A DNA stretch of 64,000 nucleotides from an uncultured Eubacteriales bacterium (GCA_900549725.1 URPL01000008.1:1-64000); one strand, 5' to 3'; positions 35,089-44,503 are shown, numbered from the stretch's first letter. The notes: generated by a model not told the origin, from the sequence alone. Program-made: numbers and translations.

Positions 35089-36399
35089 ATGATTCGTCCG
35101 GAAATGAAACAATGCACAAAAGCGCTGATCGACTGGATCGCAAAGGCGCCCACCGCCTATCAGGCAATTGCTTTGTGCGAGGAAGAGCTGCAGGCGAAGG
35201 GATATGAAAAGCTCGGGGAAGAAAAGGCGTGGTGTCTTCGCCCCGGCAAGTGTTACTATGTGACGAAAAACGGTACGAGCCTGATTGCATTCCGCATTCC
35301 CTCCGCGGGCGCAAAAAGCTTTATGATTTCCGCCTCACATTCCGATTCGCCGACCTTCAAGCTCAAAGAAAACGCGATGAATATCGCTTTTTCGACATAT
35401 GCGCGCCTTAACACGGAGATGTATGGCGGGCTGATCGCGGCAAGCTGGTTTGACCGCCCGCTTTCCGTTGCGGGGCGGGTCGTTATCAAAGAGGAAGAGC
35501 GTATCGTTGCAAAGCCGGTATGCCTTGACCGTGATTTGGTCCTCATTCCCAATGTCGCGATTCATCAGAACCGCACCATCAACGAGGGATACCGCTATGA
35601 CCTTGCAAAGGATACATTCCCGCTTTGGTCCATGGCGGGCGATGCGCCGGATGTTCTTGAATATGCGGCACAAGCGCTCGGCGTTGCGAGAGAAAATATT
35701 CTTTCCTCCGATCTTTACCTCTATAACCGCACGCCCGGGGTCATTTTCGGCGCAGACGAAGCTTTCTTTGCCGCGCCCCGCATTGATGATCTGATGTGCG
35801 CCTATACCTGCTTTCACTCGTTTTTGGAGGCAGGAGAGACAAGCACCCTCCCCGTTTGCGCAGTTTTTGACAATGAAGAAACAGGCAGCGCGACAAAGCA
35901 AGGCGCGGCTTCCTTTTTCCTGCGCGATGTTTTGCAGCGTATTTGCGATGCATTCGGGCTTTCGCTCTCTCAAATGCTTGCATCTTCCATGATGGTCAGC
36001 GCCGACAACGGGCATGCCCGCCATGTCAACCATCCCGAGCTTTCCGATGCGGACAATGCTCCCGCGCTCAACGGCGGCGTGGTAATCAAGAACAACGCTG
36101 CCCAGCATTATACAACGGACGGCATGTCCTTTTCTCTGTTTGCGCAGATCTGCAAAAATGCGCAGGTGCCGACGCAGCTGTTTGCCAACCGAAGCGATTT
36201 GCGCGGCGGCTCGACCCTCGGCAGCATTTCCAACACCATGGTGCCCCTTGTTACCGTTGATATCGGCGCCGCGCAGTTTGCCATGCATTCCAGCTATGAA
36301 ACGGCAGGCTGTGCCGACACCTGGTATTTGCTGCGCGCAATGCGGGCATTCTATGAGAGCACCCTTACGCCGTGCGACGGCGGATTTCTATTGCACTGA
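35089..36399 (+). CDS. apeB: M18 family aminopeptidase
   Basis: The 436-residue zinc peptidase removes N-terminal (often acidic) residues from peptides in the cytoplasm. Metal and catalytic segments are SASHSDSPTFKLK, the FDNEETGS glutamate pair, MVSADNGHARH and the C-terminal MHSSYETAG. The ATG at 35089 follows GGAGGAAAA. It heads a run of four closely spaced genes with membrane proteins, separated by 12-25 bases, although no functional link is obvious. Confidence 0.94.
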   Translation: MIRPEMKQCTKALIDWIAKAPTAYQAIALCEEELQAKGYEKLGEEKAWCLRPGKCYYVTKNGTSLIAFRIPSAGAKSFMISASHSDSPTFKLKENAMNIAFSTYARLNTEMYGGLIAASWFDRPLSVAGRVVIKEEERIVAKPVCLDRDLVLIPNVAIHQNRTINEGYRYDLAKDTFPLWSMAGDAPDVLEYAAQALGVARENILSSDLYLYNRTPGVIFGADEAFFAAPRIDDLMCAYTCFHSFLEAGETSTLPVCAVFDNEETGSATKQGAASFFLRDVLQRICDAFGLSLSQMLASSMMVSADNGHARHVNHPELSDADNAPALNGGVVIKNNAAQHYTTDGMSFSLFAQICKNAQVPTQLFANRSDLRGGSTLGSISNTMVPLVTVDIGAAQFAMHSSYETAGCADTWYLLRAMRAFYESTLTPCDGGFLLH

Positions 36400-36411
36400 G
36401 AGGAGAATATC

Positions 36412-37020
36412 ATGAACTACGAAGAACTTTCCAAAACCTTCAAAAAAATCGTACGGGATCTCATTCTGATCTCGGCGGTTATGATCGTCATGGGGCTGAT
36501 CTGCGTGCTTTTCCCCGGGCATGCGAGCCTTGCCATTTGCTATGTCGTCGGTGCGGCGCTGTGTGTCTGGGGAGTGCTGCGTACGGTGGTCTATTTTGCG
36601 GCGGATCGCGCGCTTCCGTTCAGCTCCTTTTCCTTTGTGCAGGGAGTCGTGCTGCTGGTTGCGGGTGTCGCAGTGCTTTTGCGCCCCGAATTTTTGAAGA
36701 CATTTTTGGTCTACCTGTTCGGTGTGATGCTGATTGCGGACGGCGTTTTGAAGCTGCAATATTCCATGGATCTTCTGCGCCTGAAAGCACATTGGTGGTG
36801 GACGGTGTTTGTTTTGACCCTGCTCAGCATCACCGCCGGCGTGATTGCGCTTATCAACCCGTTTGAGACGGTGAATGTGCTGATGATATACAGCGGAATC
36901 TGCCTCATCGTTGACGGCTTGTTCGATATTTTCTCACTGTTTTATATCCGCGGCGTGATCCGTTCCTTCAAGGACGAGGTCGCCGGGCCGGAAATCATGG
37001 ATGCGCATGTCGAGGACTGA
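36412..37020 (+). CDS. HdeD/DUF308 family membrane protein
   Basis: The 202-residue protein has six predicted membrane helices arranged as repeated short pairs with small residues (ISAVMIVMGLICVLFPG, GVVLLVAGVAVLLRPEF, VFVLTLLSITAGVIALINPF), as in HdeD/DUF308 proteins. The C-terminal tail is cytoplasmic-looking and acidic. Function is unknown outside acid-stress roles reported for the enterobacterial member. It follows the aminopeptidase by 12 bases. Confidence 0.82.
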   Translation: MNYEELSKTFKKIVRDLILISAVMIVMGLICVLFPGHASLAICYVVGAALCVWGVLRTVVYFAADRALPFSSFSFVQGVVLLVAGVAVLLRPEFLKTFLVYLFGVMLIADGVLKLQYSMDLLRLKAHWWWTVFVLTLLSITAGVIALINPFETVNVLMIYSGICLIVDGLFDIFSLFYIRGVIRSFKDEVAGPEIMDAHVED

Positions 37021-37045
37021 ACCGGCACGCAAAAAGGAGAACTGA

Positions 37046-38392
37046 ATGAAACGGCGTCATTTTCGCATTTTCTATTTTTGCTTTTTAGGGGTCGCGATTG
37101 CGCTCGGCGCGCTTGCGGCACTGTATGTCTTTTTTCAGCTGAAAAGCTTTGAGCGTTCGCAGCCGGAGTATCTTCTCAAAGCAGCCGTGGGGCAGATGCA
37201 GCGCGCCTGCGCGGACGACACGCTGGACACGCTTTTAACGGTCCCGCAGGATCTGCAGGGCGGCTTTTCAAAGGGCGGCGTGATTTATGAGGAATATAAA
37301 ACGCTGCTGCAGAGCGATGATCTGCGTTTTGCTCATAAAGCGGGCACCACAACCGAGGACGGAACGGATTATGTGATCTGCTCCGGCACGGATCCGCTCG
37401 CAACGGTACATTTGCGGGTGAAAAATCAGCATACCGCGTTGTGGTTTTTAACGATCACGGAGTATGAGATCACAACCGTTACCCCCGTATACACGGCATA
37501 TCGTCTCACTCTGCCGCAGCAGCTTACCGTCACGGTCAACGGGGAAAAGCTTACCGGAACCGAAACGGCTGACGGGATTTTGTATAATGTTGTGTTTCTC
37601 TCACATCCCGAGGTGAAAATTTCCGACGCATACGGAAACAGCGTTGTTTATGAGGACGGCACAGAGCTTTCCGTTGCCGATTATACCATCACCGTTCCGG
37701 AGAATTTCAAGGTGCAGGTCGGTCAGACGACGCTTGATCCGAAGCAGGGCACCCTTGCGGAAAATCCGGAGTATAAGTATGTCGGGGATTATTGCCCCGA
37801 TCTGCCGCAGAACTGCACCTATACGGTCACTCTGCTTGTAAAGAACGCTTCGGTTACCGTTACTGATAACCTTGGAAAGAGCTATACGCCGGAATTTAAA
37901 AACGGCGTATATACCTGCACGACACAGTCCGGCGCGGATACGGTGCCCGCTGAGATCAAGGCAAAGATCGATCCCCTTGCGGTTGCGCAGACGGTTGCAA
38001 AATATCTGACGCAGGACCTCGGTACCAAGGCGCAGTCCTACGGATATTTCACGCTGAAAAAATATCTGATCAACGATTCTTATCTCGACGATAAGTATTG
38101 GAAATGGGCGACGAATATCGATGTTGCTTTCACCAGCATTCATACGCTTTGCAACCCGCCCTTTTTGGAGGAGAAGGTTTCGAATTTCGTGCAGTACAGC
38201 GACACCTGTTTTTCCTGCGACGTCTCGTTCTATTATCATTTCAAAACCTCAATTTCCGAAGTGAAGGATTTCCACAACGATACATATTATTTTGTATATA
38301 CCGTGGATTCTTCCAAATCGAGCAAGCCCGCGTGGTTTCTGGTTGAATGCGTCAGTCGTACGGACGGCGCCGATACTGCCGACGGGCAATAA
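37046..38392 (+). CDS. Membrane-anchored extracellular protein of unknown function
   Basis: This 448-residue protein is not assigned to a family. A basic start (MKRRHFR) precedes a single membrane helix (about 9-32), so the rest is probably outside the cell. The body is beta-rich with Thr/Val alternation and repeated segments of similar character (QQLTVTVNGEKLTGTET, FKVQVGQTTLDPKQGT, NASVTVTDNLGKSYTPEF), suggesting several tandem immunoglobulin-like domains. The C-terminal 120 residues are aromatic-rich. It sits between the HdeD-like protein and a phosphodiester glycosidase with short gaps, so it may work with them at the envelope. Confidence 0.7.
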   Translation: MKRRHFRIFYFCFLGVAIALGALAALYVFFQLKSFERSQPEYLLKAAVGQMQRACADDTLDTLLTVPQDLQGGFSKGGVIYEEYKTLLQSDDLRFAHKAGTTTEDGTDYVICSGTDPLATVHLRVKNQHTALWFLTITEYEITTVTPVYTAYRLTLPQQLTVTVNGEKLTGTETADGILYNVVFLSHPEVKISDAYGNSVVYEDGTELSVADYTITVPENFKVQVGQTTLDPKQGTLAENPEYKYVGDYCPDLPQNCTYTVTLLVKNASVTVTDNLGKSYTPEFKNGVYTCTTQSGADTVPAEIKAKIDPLAVAQTVAKYLTQDLGTKAQSYGYFTLKKYLINDSYLDDKYWKWATNIDVAFTSIHTLCNPPFLEEKVSNFVQYSDTCFSCDVSFYYHFKTSISEVKDFHNDTYYFVYTVDSSKSSKPAWFLVECVSRTDGADTADGQ

Positions 38393-38404
38393 AGGAGGGA
38401 GCGC

Positions 38405-39487
38405 ATGAAACGAAGTGAAACAGCGGCACCGCGCCGCATTCTGCGCTTTTTCGGGCGCACGCTCCTGCTGTTTTTTACCGTGGTCTTGGTTCTGTGCGCA
38501 ACGCTGCTTGCCTCTCTGCGGCTGATCTGCAGCAATGTTTCTCCCGCTGCAAAACGCGTTTTTGTTACAACCATGCTGGAAACGGGTCAGCTGAAATTTT
38601 TAGCATCTCTCCTTGTTTCGCAGGATGAGATCAGGGCGCTTGTTGCTTCCAATGCACTTGCCGAGTTTAACGATTCCGTGGATTCTTCGCTGATCACCGT
38701 CGGTGTAAGCTCGGACGATACCGTGCAGGGTGAGCAGCCGCCACAGCCCGACATTGCTGTGGAAAAAATCAGCGGGCGAACCTTCCTCGGCACCATGATT
38801 CTGCTCAAAGACCCCTCCCGCCTCAGCGTTGCCTCGATTTATCCCTGGAGGGAGAAAGGCGTGACATTAGATACGCTGGTCAAGGACAGCGGCGCTGTCG
38901 GCGGCATCAATGCCGGCATTTACAATTCCACCAACAATACCGGCGGCAAGCCCTACGGCATTGTGGTGTGCGGCGGCGAAATACAGTTCAATCAGCCGGA
39001 GCAGTTTCCGGGGCTTGTGATGATCGGGCTGACGGAGGATAATATCCTGCAAATCGTTGATATCAACGGCAAAACTGCGGCACAGGTGGAAAGCCTTGTG
39101 CGGGAAATGAAGATCCGCGATGCCATTGCGTTCCAGGAGGAATCCACGGATGCAAACAATCATTTCGTGCAGCTGGTGATCAACGGCGAAGCACGTGAGC
39201 TCAACGGCATGGGCTCCGGGCTCAATCCGCGCACGGCGATCGGGCAGCGCAAGGACGGCACGCTTCTCCTGCTTGTGACGGATGGCCGCGGCCGCAACGG
39301 GCATCTCGGTGCTTCCGCATCGGATCTGATCGATATTATGGTGGAATACGGTGCCATTAACGCGGCAAATCTTGACGGCGGCTCCTCCTCCTGTATGTAT
39401 CTTAACGGGGAATATCTCATGGACAGCGTGACCTTCTATTACACAAATTCTTCCTGGCGGATGCCGACGGCGTTTGTCATTCATTGA
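38405..39487 (+). CDS. Phosphodiester glycosidase (NAGPA-like) family protein
   Basis: The 360-residue protein has an N-terminal membrane helix (about 16-40) and an extracellular NAGPA-like domain (about 130-360). Conserved segments are GGINAGIYN, GLNPRTAIGQRKDGTLLLLVTDGR and AINAANLDGGSSSCMYLNG. Relatives remove sugars linked by phosphodiester bonds; bacterial members are thought to act on surface glycans or teichoic-type polymers. It ends the four-gene run and is followed by a terminator. The real substrate is unknown. Confidence 0.87.
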   Translation: MKRSETAAPRRILRFFGRTLLLFFTVVLVLCATLLASLRLICSNVSPAAKRVFVTTMLETGQLKFLASLLVSQDEIRALVASNALAEFNDSVDSSLITVGVSSDDTVQGEQPPQPDIAVEKISGRTFLGTMILLKDPSRLSVASIYPWREKGVTLDTLVKDSGAVGGINAGIYNSTNNTGGKPYGIVVCGGEIQFNQPEQFPGLVMIGLTEDNILQIVDINGKTAAQVESLVREMKIRDAIAFQEESTDANNHFVQLVINGEARELNGMGSGLNPRTAIGQRKDGTLLLLVTDGRGRNGHLGASASDLIDIMVEYGAINAANLDGGSSSCMYLNGEYLMDSVTFYYTNSSWRMPTAFVIH

Positions 39488-39514
39488 CCTAAAATGTAAA
39501 ATATCTGTTAACAT

Positions 39515-39552
39515 GAAAAAAGAGGATGCGATGCGCTTGCATTCTCTTTTTT
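39515..39552 (+). terminator. Terminator after the glycosidase gene
   Basis: AGAGGATGC (39520-39528) pairs with GCATTCTCT (39538-39546, one G-U), followed by seven T. It overlaps the -35 of the next promoter. Confidence 0.85.
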
Positions 39553-39564
39553 TCTGTGATATAC
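39537..39564 (+). promoter_or_regulatory. Probable promoter of rpsB-tsf
   Basis: TTGCAT (39537-39542), 16-base spacer and TATACT (39559-39564). The -35 lies within the 3' arm of the preceding terminator. Confidence 0.55.
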
Positions 39565-39600
39565 TATCTAAGTGTGTGATTTGCACACAAAAATAACACA

Positions 39601-39665
39601 CACGATGATCCGCTCAGGGACGCGGTGCCGTATGCACATGCGGCTTCCCGGGGAAAAACATCGTG
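39601..39665 (+). promoter_or_regulatory. Structured 5' leader of rpsB
   Basis: An outer helix CACGATG (39601-39607) with CATCGTG (39659-39665) encloses a CCGC/GCGG helix and a GCCGTATG/CATGCGGC hairpin. The closed form ends about 16 bases before the GGAGG site. Such a folded leader before rpsB suggests autogenous control by protein S2, but I do not recognise it as a known motif. Confidence 0.5.
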
Positions 39666-39694
39666 GTGGAATAACCCAAAGGAGGACATGTAAT

Positions 39695-40447
39695 ATGTCT
39701 ATTATCACAATCAAGCAGCTGCTTGAAGCAGGCGTCCATTTCGGACACCACACCAGAAGATGGAACCCTAAGATGGCCGAATACATCTTCACGGAGCGCA
39801 ACGGTATTTATATTATCGACCTGCAGAAGACCGTTAAGAAATTCGAAGAGGCATATATGTTCGTGCGCGATCTCTCCGCAAACGGCGGCACAATGCTCTT
39901 CGTCGGCACCAAGAAGCAGGCTGCCGATGCAATCTGCGAAGAAGCGCAGAGATGCGGTATGTACTATGTCAATGCAAGATGGCCGGGCGGCATGCTCACC
40001 AACTACAAGACCATTAAAAAGTCCATCGCAAGACTGCAGAGCCTTGAAAAAATGAGAGACGACGGCACATTTGATCTGCTGCCCAAGAAAGAGGCCGCTG
40101 CGCTTTCCAAGGAAATTGCCGATCTGGAGCGCAACTACGGCGGTATCAAGACTATGCCGGGTCTGCCGGATGCCGTCTTTATCGTTGATCCCAAGAAGGA
40201 GCGCAATGCCGTTCTGGAAGCAAAGAAGCTCGGCATTCCCGTGGTTGCTATTGTAGATACCAACTGCGATCCGGATGATGCAGATTATATCATCCCCGGC
40301 AACGACGATGCAATTCGCGCAATCAAGCTGATTTCTTCCGTTTTGGCTGATGCTGTCATCGAAGGCAAGCAGGGCGAACAGCTGGACGAAGCCGAGGCGG
40401 AAAAATCCGAGGCTGAGGCACAGGCTGATGCCGAAGCTGCCGAATAA
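39695..40447 (+). CDS. rpsB: 30S ribosomal protein S2
   Basis: The 250-residue protein is full-length S2. It opens ITIKQLLEAGVHFGHHTRRWNPKMAEYIF and has the NGIYIIDLQKT, RWPGGMLTNYKT and PDAVFIVDPKKERNAV segments. The start at 39695 follows GGAGGACATGTAAT; a longer frame to 39572 passes through the folded leader and is rejected. The C-terminal 30 residues are acidic Ala/Glu-rich. It is followed after 46 bases by tsf, the standard pair. Confidence 0.97.
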   Translation: MSIITIKQLLEAGVHFGHHTRRWNPKMAEYIFTERNGIYIIDLQKTVKKFEEAYMFVRDLSANGGTMLFVGTKKQAADAICEEAQRCGMYYVNARWPGGMLTNYKTIKKSIARLQSLEKMRDDGTFDLLPKKEAAALSKEIADLERNYGGIKTMPGLPDAVFIVDPKKERNAVLEAKKLGIPVVAIVDTNCDPDDADYIIPGNDDAIRAIKLISSVLADAVIEGKQGEQLDEAEAEKSEAEAQADAEAAE

Positions 40448-40493
40448 TCCGCATTTTCTGAATCTTTAATTCTTTAATACGGAGGATAGAATT

Positions 40494-41426
40494 ATGGCAA
40501 ATATTACTGCAAAAGATGTTGCCGCTTTGCGCGCGAAAACCGGCTGCGGCATGATGGAATGCAAAAAAGCGTTGGTGGAAGCCGACGGCAATATGGACGA
40601 GGCTGTCAAGGTCCTGCGTGAGCGCGGACTTGCCGTGGCTGCCAAGAAGGCAGACCGCATTGCAGCTGAGGGCATTGTTGATATTTTGGTGCAGGGCAAT
40701 ACCGCTGCCATCATTGAGGTCAACAGTGAGACCGACTTTGTCGGAAAAAACGAGGCTTTCCGCGCATTTGTTGCTGGCATTCTGCGCACCATCCTGCGCG
40801 ACAAGCCCGCAAGCGTTGCAGAGTTGAACGCCTGCAAATTTGACGACACCGATGATACGGTGGAAGCAAAGATGAAGGATATGATTTTCACCATCGGTGA
40901 AAATATGAGCATCCGCCGCTTTGATATTGTCAGCGGTGAGCTGAGCACTTATATCCACGGAAAAGGCTCCATCGGCGTTATCGTTGCATTTGATGCGGAC
41001 GATACTGCGAAGGCTGCCGAGGGCTTTGCCGAGATGAAGAAGAATGTTGCGCTGCATATCGCAGCCGTTTCCGCCGTTCCTTATCTCAACCGCGAAAGCG
41101 TTCCCGCTTCCGTGATCAACGAGGAAATGGAAATTCTCAAGGCACAGATGGCAAATGACCCGAAATTTGCGAACAAGCCCGCTGCCGCTCTCGAAAAGAT
41201 CGTGCAGGGCAAGCTCGGCAAATTTTATGAGACGAACTGCCTGCTGGAGCAGGAATATGTCAAGGCGGAAAACAAGGAGAATGTCGGCACCTATGTTGCA
41301 AATTGCGCGAAGGCGTTCGGCGGAGCTGTCAGCATCAAATCCTTTGTCCGCTATGAAAAGGGCGAGGGCCTGCAGAAAAGAGAAGAAGATTTTGCCGCTG
41401 AAATCGAAAAGATGGTCAAGGGCTGA
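40494..41426 (+). CDS. tsf: Elongation factor Ts
   Basis: The 310-residue guanine-nucleotide exchange factor recharges EF-Tu. The N-terminal UBA-like domain reads DVAALRAKTGCGMMECKKALVEADGNMDEAVKVLRERG in two adjoining conserved motifs, with NSETDFVGKNEAF next. The core domains and C-terminal helix follow with normal length. The ATG follows GGAGGATAGAATT. A strong terminator lies just downstream. Confidence 0.97.
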   Translation: MANITAKDVAALRAKTGCGMMECKKALVEADGNMDEAVKVLRERGLAVAAKKADRIAAEGIVDILVQGNTAAIIEVNSETDFVGKNEAFRAFVAGILRTILRDKPASVAELNACKFDDTDDTVEAKMKDMIFTIGENMSIRRFDIVSGELSTYIHGKGSIGVIVAFDADDTAKAAEGFAEMKKNVALHIAAVSAVPYLNRESVPASVINEEMEILKAQMANDPKFANKPAAALEKIVQGKLGKFYETNCLLEQEYVKAENKENVGTYVANCAKAFGGAVSIKSFVRYEKGEGLQKREEDFAAEIEKMVKG

Positions 41427-41442
41427 GTCGTTTTCGAAATAC

Positions 41443-41477
41443 AAAAAAGGAGTCGGATCAAACCGGCTCCTTTTTTC
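41443..41477 (+). terminator. Terminator after tsf
   Basis: GGAGTCGG (41449-41456) pairs with CCGGCTCC (41463-41470) with A/T extensions, followed by TTTTTT. Confidence 0.9.
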
Positions 41478-41520
41478 ATTGTTTTGAATTTGTAAAAAAA
41501 CTGAAATTGCTGCAAATTTA

Positions 41521-41549
41521 TTGCTTTTCGGAAAAATATGTGGTATACT
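41521..41549 (+). promoter_or_regulatory. Probable promoter of the surface-glycan cluster
   Basis: TTGCTT (41521-41526), 17-base spacer and extended -10 TGGTATACT (TATACT 41544-41549), 36 bases before the first start codon. Confidence 0.7.
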
Positions 41550-41585
41550 AGACTCGTATCTTCGTGTATTTTTTCGGAGGAAGTT

Positions 41586-42383
41586 ATGCGGTTTTTCAAA
41601 AACACGCTGCAATCATTCAAAAAATATGGTTTTTTAATGCGGCAGCTCGTCAGCCGTGATTTCAAAGTGAAATATAAACGAAGCTTTTTGGGTGTTGCAT
41701 GGAGCCTTTTGTATCCTGTTTTCACAATGCTTGTTATGGCGCTCGTTTTTTCCAATGTCTTTAAGTTTTCAACGCCGGGTGTCAGCTATCTTGCCTTTGT
41801 TCTCATCGGTCTTACTTATTTCAATTATTACAGCGAAGCCAGCAACCTTGCCATGAGCAGCGTGGTTGCGAATTTCAGCCTGATCAACAAGGTTTATATC
41901 CCAAAATATATTTTCCCGTTCACCAAGTGTCTTTTTGTCGGCATCAACTTTCTTTTGACGCTGATTCCGCTGTATGCCGTGATTTTGCTCACGGGCACGG
42001 GGCTGAATTGGTATCATTTTTTGCTGCCGTTTTCATTTTTGTGCCTGTTTTTGTTTACGGTCGGCATGAGCTTTATCCTTTCCACCATTGCCGTGTTCAT
42101 ACGGGATATGTTTTATATTTACGGAATCATTATCACCCTTTGGACATATCTCACCCCGATTATGTATGATCTGAAAACGGTGATTGACAACAATGTGTTC
42201 CGCTCAATTCTGAAAATGAATCCGCTCTATCAGTATATCAATTTTGCAAGAACAATCATTTTGTATCATTCCTGCCCGACGCTTGGACAGTTTCTCATGT
42301 CCATCGGCTCGGCAGTGTTTGTTCTGCTGCTCGGAATTGTTGTTTTCCGTGCAAAGCAAGATAAATTCGTCTATTATATTTAA
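41586..42383 (+). CDS. ABC-2 type polysaccharide exporter permease
   Basis: The 265-residue membrane protein belongs to the Wzm/TagG/RfbA group. After an amphipathic N-terminus (LVSRDFKVKYKRSFLGVAWSLLYPV) there are six membrane segments. These permeases export lipid-linked glycans or teichoic acids across the cytoplasmic membrane. The ATG at 41586 follows CGGAGGAAG; a start at 41538 lies inside the promoter. The ATPase follows after 17 bases. Confidence 0.93.
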   Translation: MRFFKNTLQSFKKYGFLMRQLVSRDFKVKYKRSFLGVAWSLLYPVFTMLVMALVFSNVFKFSTPGVSYLAFVLIGLTYFNYYSEASNLAMSSVVANFSLINKVYIPKYIFPFTKCLFVGINFLLTLIPLYAVILLTGTGLNWYHFLLPFSFLCLFLFTVGMSFILSTIAVFIRDMFYIYGIIITLWTYLTPIMYDLKTVIDNNVFRSILKMNPLYQYINFARTIILYHSCPTLGQFLMSIGSAVFVLLLGIVVFRAKQDKFVYYI

Positions 42384-42400
42384 TAAAACGGGGGCTAGGA

Positions 42401-43174
42401 ATGCAACAAAACGGCGTTATGATCAATGTGGATCATATCGGGATGCGATTTAATCTCGGCATCGATAAAGGCTTTTCCCTCAAGCAATTTTTTGTGGATG
42501 TGCTCAGCGGCAAGCATGCCAAAAAGAAACAGCAGCGCCGCGACAATGAGTTTTGGGCGCTGCGCGATGTCAGCTTTTCCGTGAATCGCGGTGAGGTAAT
42601 CGGCTTTGTGGGCAGCAACGGCGCCGGTAAATCAACGCTGCTTAAGGTTGTCGCGGGGGTGCTTAAGCCAACCGAGGGCAAGGTCTCAGCCTACGGCAAT
42701 ATCTGCCCGATGATCGAGCTTGGAGCAGGCTTTGATATGGAACTTACCGCGCGGGAGAATATTTATCTCAACGGCGCTGTCATGGGATATCCCAAGGAGT
42801 TTATCGACAGCAAATTCGATGAGATCGTATCATTTTCGGAGCTGCAGGACTTTTTGGAGGTTCCCGTGCGCAATTTCTCCTCCGGTATGGTCGCCCGCCT
42901 TGCGTTTTCCGTTGCAACCATAGTGGATCCCGAAATTTTGATCGTGGATGAGATTTTGTCCGTTGGCGATATCGCGTTCCAGGCAAAGAGCGAGGCGAAA
43001 ATGCTCAATATGATCAAGGGCGGAACCACGGTGCTTTATGTTTCCCATGCAATTCAGTCTATCCGCAATCTCTGTGATAAGGTGGTCTGGCTGGATCACG
43101 GCAGGATCGTTAAGATCGGTGGAAAAGAAGTATGCGACGATTATGTCAAATTTATGGAGAGCAAAGCGGAATAA
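42401..43174 (+). CDS. ABC polysaccharide exporter ATPase
   Basis: The 257-residue protein is the nucleotide-binding partner of the preceding permease. Motifs are Walker A GSNGAGKST, the ELGAGFDMELTARENIYLNG segment of the TagH/Wzt group, signature NFSSGMVARLAF, Walker B EILIVDEILSVGD and the switch histidine in YVSHAIQSI. It lacks the C-terminal glycan-binding domain of E. coli-type Wzt, so export is probably not controlled by recognition of a modified chain end. A basic insertion (KKKQQRRDNE) lies before the Walker A motif. Confidence 0.94.
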   Translation: MQQNGVMINVDHIGMRFNLGIDKGFSLKQFFVDVLSGKHAKKKQQRRDNEFWALRDVSFSVNRGEVIGFVGSNGAGKSTLLKVVAGVLKPTEGKVSAYGNICPMIELGAGFDMELTARENIYLNGAVMGYPKEFIDSKFDEIVSFSELQDFLEVPVRNFSSGMVARLAFSVATIVDPEILIVDEILSVGDIAFQAKSEAKMLNMIKGGTTVLYVSHAIQSIRNLCDKVVWLDHGRIVKIGGKEVCDDYVKFMESKAE

Positions 43175-43228
43175 AAGCTTCGTTTTTTCGCAGCGAATGA
43201 CACAATTTGAAAGTGAAGAGGTTCGGAT

Positions 43229-44503
43229 TTGAAAGAGAACATACAAAAACTGAAAAATGTATATTGCAAATACGGATTTCGCGGCTTTCTTCGTAAATTG
43301 CATGCGTACATCAAAGCAAACGTCTATGACCGCATCAGTTTTGCCGTGCTGCTTCGTTCCGGCTATTATCGCAAAAAAATCCGAAAGATGCTTTCCCGCG
43401 AATGCGACAGGATCGTTCTTTGGAGATCGAGCTTCGGGCACAATGTTCCGCTGTATCAGCGCCCGCAGCATATTGCCGATAATCTTGCAAAACAGCGCTG
43501 TCTTGTGATTTATGAAGTTACTACTATGACAGATTCCGTCAAGACCCTGAAAAAATACGACGACAGGCTCTACTTATTCAATTTTAACAATACTTTGCTC
43601 AATCTTTTGCTGATGCAGGAGCTTGAACAAATCGATAAGCCAAAATACATTCAACTGTATTCTACCGATTGGAAGCTTTCCGTTTCGGATATCAAGCGCT
43701 ATATGGAGCGTGGCTTCGGCTTTATTTATGAATATATCGATCATATCAGCCCCGAGCTTGCCGGCACGGAAAATCTGCCGAAAAATATTCAGGAAAAATA
43801 TGAATTTGTGATGCAGACGCCGGAGGTTTTTGTGGTTGTTACTGCAGATCTTTTGGCACAGGATGTCGAAAGTAAGCGTGGCTCCGAGCGGCTTGCGTTT
43901 TCCTCCAACGGCGTGGATTATGCATTTATCCGAAATATTGATCCGAAATTTGAGTTTGAGCTGGAATTTCGAAAGATCCTTGCGCTCAACAAACCAATCG
44001 TTTGCTATTACGGCGCTCTTGCCTCCTGGTTTGATTACGATCTGATCAAAAAAATTGCCGCCGCCGGAAAATATAATGTGGTTTTGTTCGGAATTAAATA
44101 CGACGAATCCTTTGACTGCAATCTCTGCGGAGAAGAGAATATCTATTTTCTCGGTCCGCGTGATTACCGTGTCCTTAAAAATTATGCCGCCTGTGCCGAT
44201 ATTTTGATCATCCCGTTTCTGATCAACGACATCACGCGCTCTACCTCACCCGTGAAAATTTTCGAATATATGGCGCTGCATAAACCGATTGTCACCACCG
44301 ATATGCATGAATGCCGCAAGTATTCCTCCGTTCTGATCGGGAAAGACCACGATGATTTCATGCGCAAGCTTGACGATGCGATGGAGCTCAAAGCAAATCC
44401 CGAATATATCGCTCTGCTTGATGAGCAGGCACGGCACAATCAATGGTCGGAAAAAGCAAAGGCGATTGTTGATATGCTGCGGCGGTATGAGCAAAAAAAA
44501 TGA
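43229..44503 (+). CDS. GT-B fold glycosyltransferase
   Basis: The 424-residue protein starts at TTG after GAAGAGG. The C-terminal half carries GT-B features (VVLFGIKYDE, IYFLGPRDYRVLKNYAACADILIIPF, STSPVKIFEYMALHKPIVTTDM), typical of nucleotide-sugar binding. The N-terminal segment WRSSFGHNVPLYQRPQHIADNLA resembles the family that acts in surface polysaccharide clusters. The final 80 residues are helical. Donor and acceptor cannot be predicted. It is the third gene of the cluster, 54 bases after the exporter ATPase. Confidence 0.85.
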   Translation: MKENIQKLKNVYCKYGFRGFLRKLHAYIKANVYDRISFAVLLRSGYYRKKIRKMLSRECDRIVLWRSSFGHNVPLYQRPQHIADNLAKQRCLVIYEVTTMTDSVKTLKKYDDRLYLFNFNNTLLNLLLMQELEQIDKPKYIQLYSTDWKLSVSDIKRYMERGFGFIYEYIDHISPELAGTENLPKNIQEKYEFVMQTPEVFVVVTADLLAQDVESKRGSERLAFSSNGVDYAFIRNIDPKFEFELEFRKILALNKPIVCYYGALASWFDYDLIKKIAAAGKYNVVLFGIKYDESFDCNLCGEENIYFLGPRDYRVLKNYAACADILIIPFLINDITRSTSPVKIFEYMALHKPIVTTDMHECRKYSSVLIGKDHDDFMRKLDDAMELKANPEYIALLDEQARHNQWSEKAKAIVDMLRRYEQKK

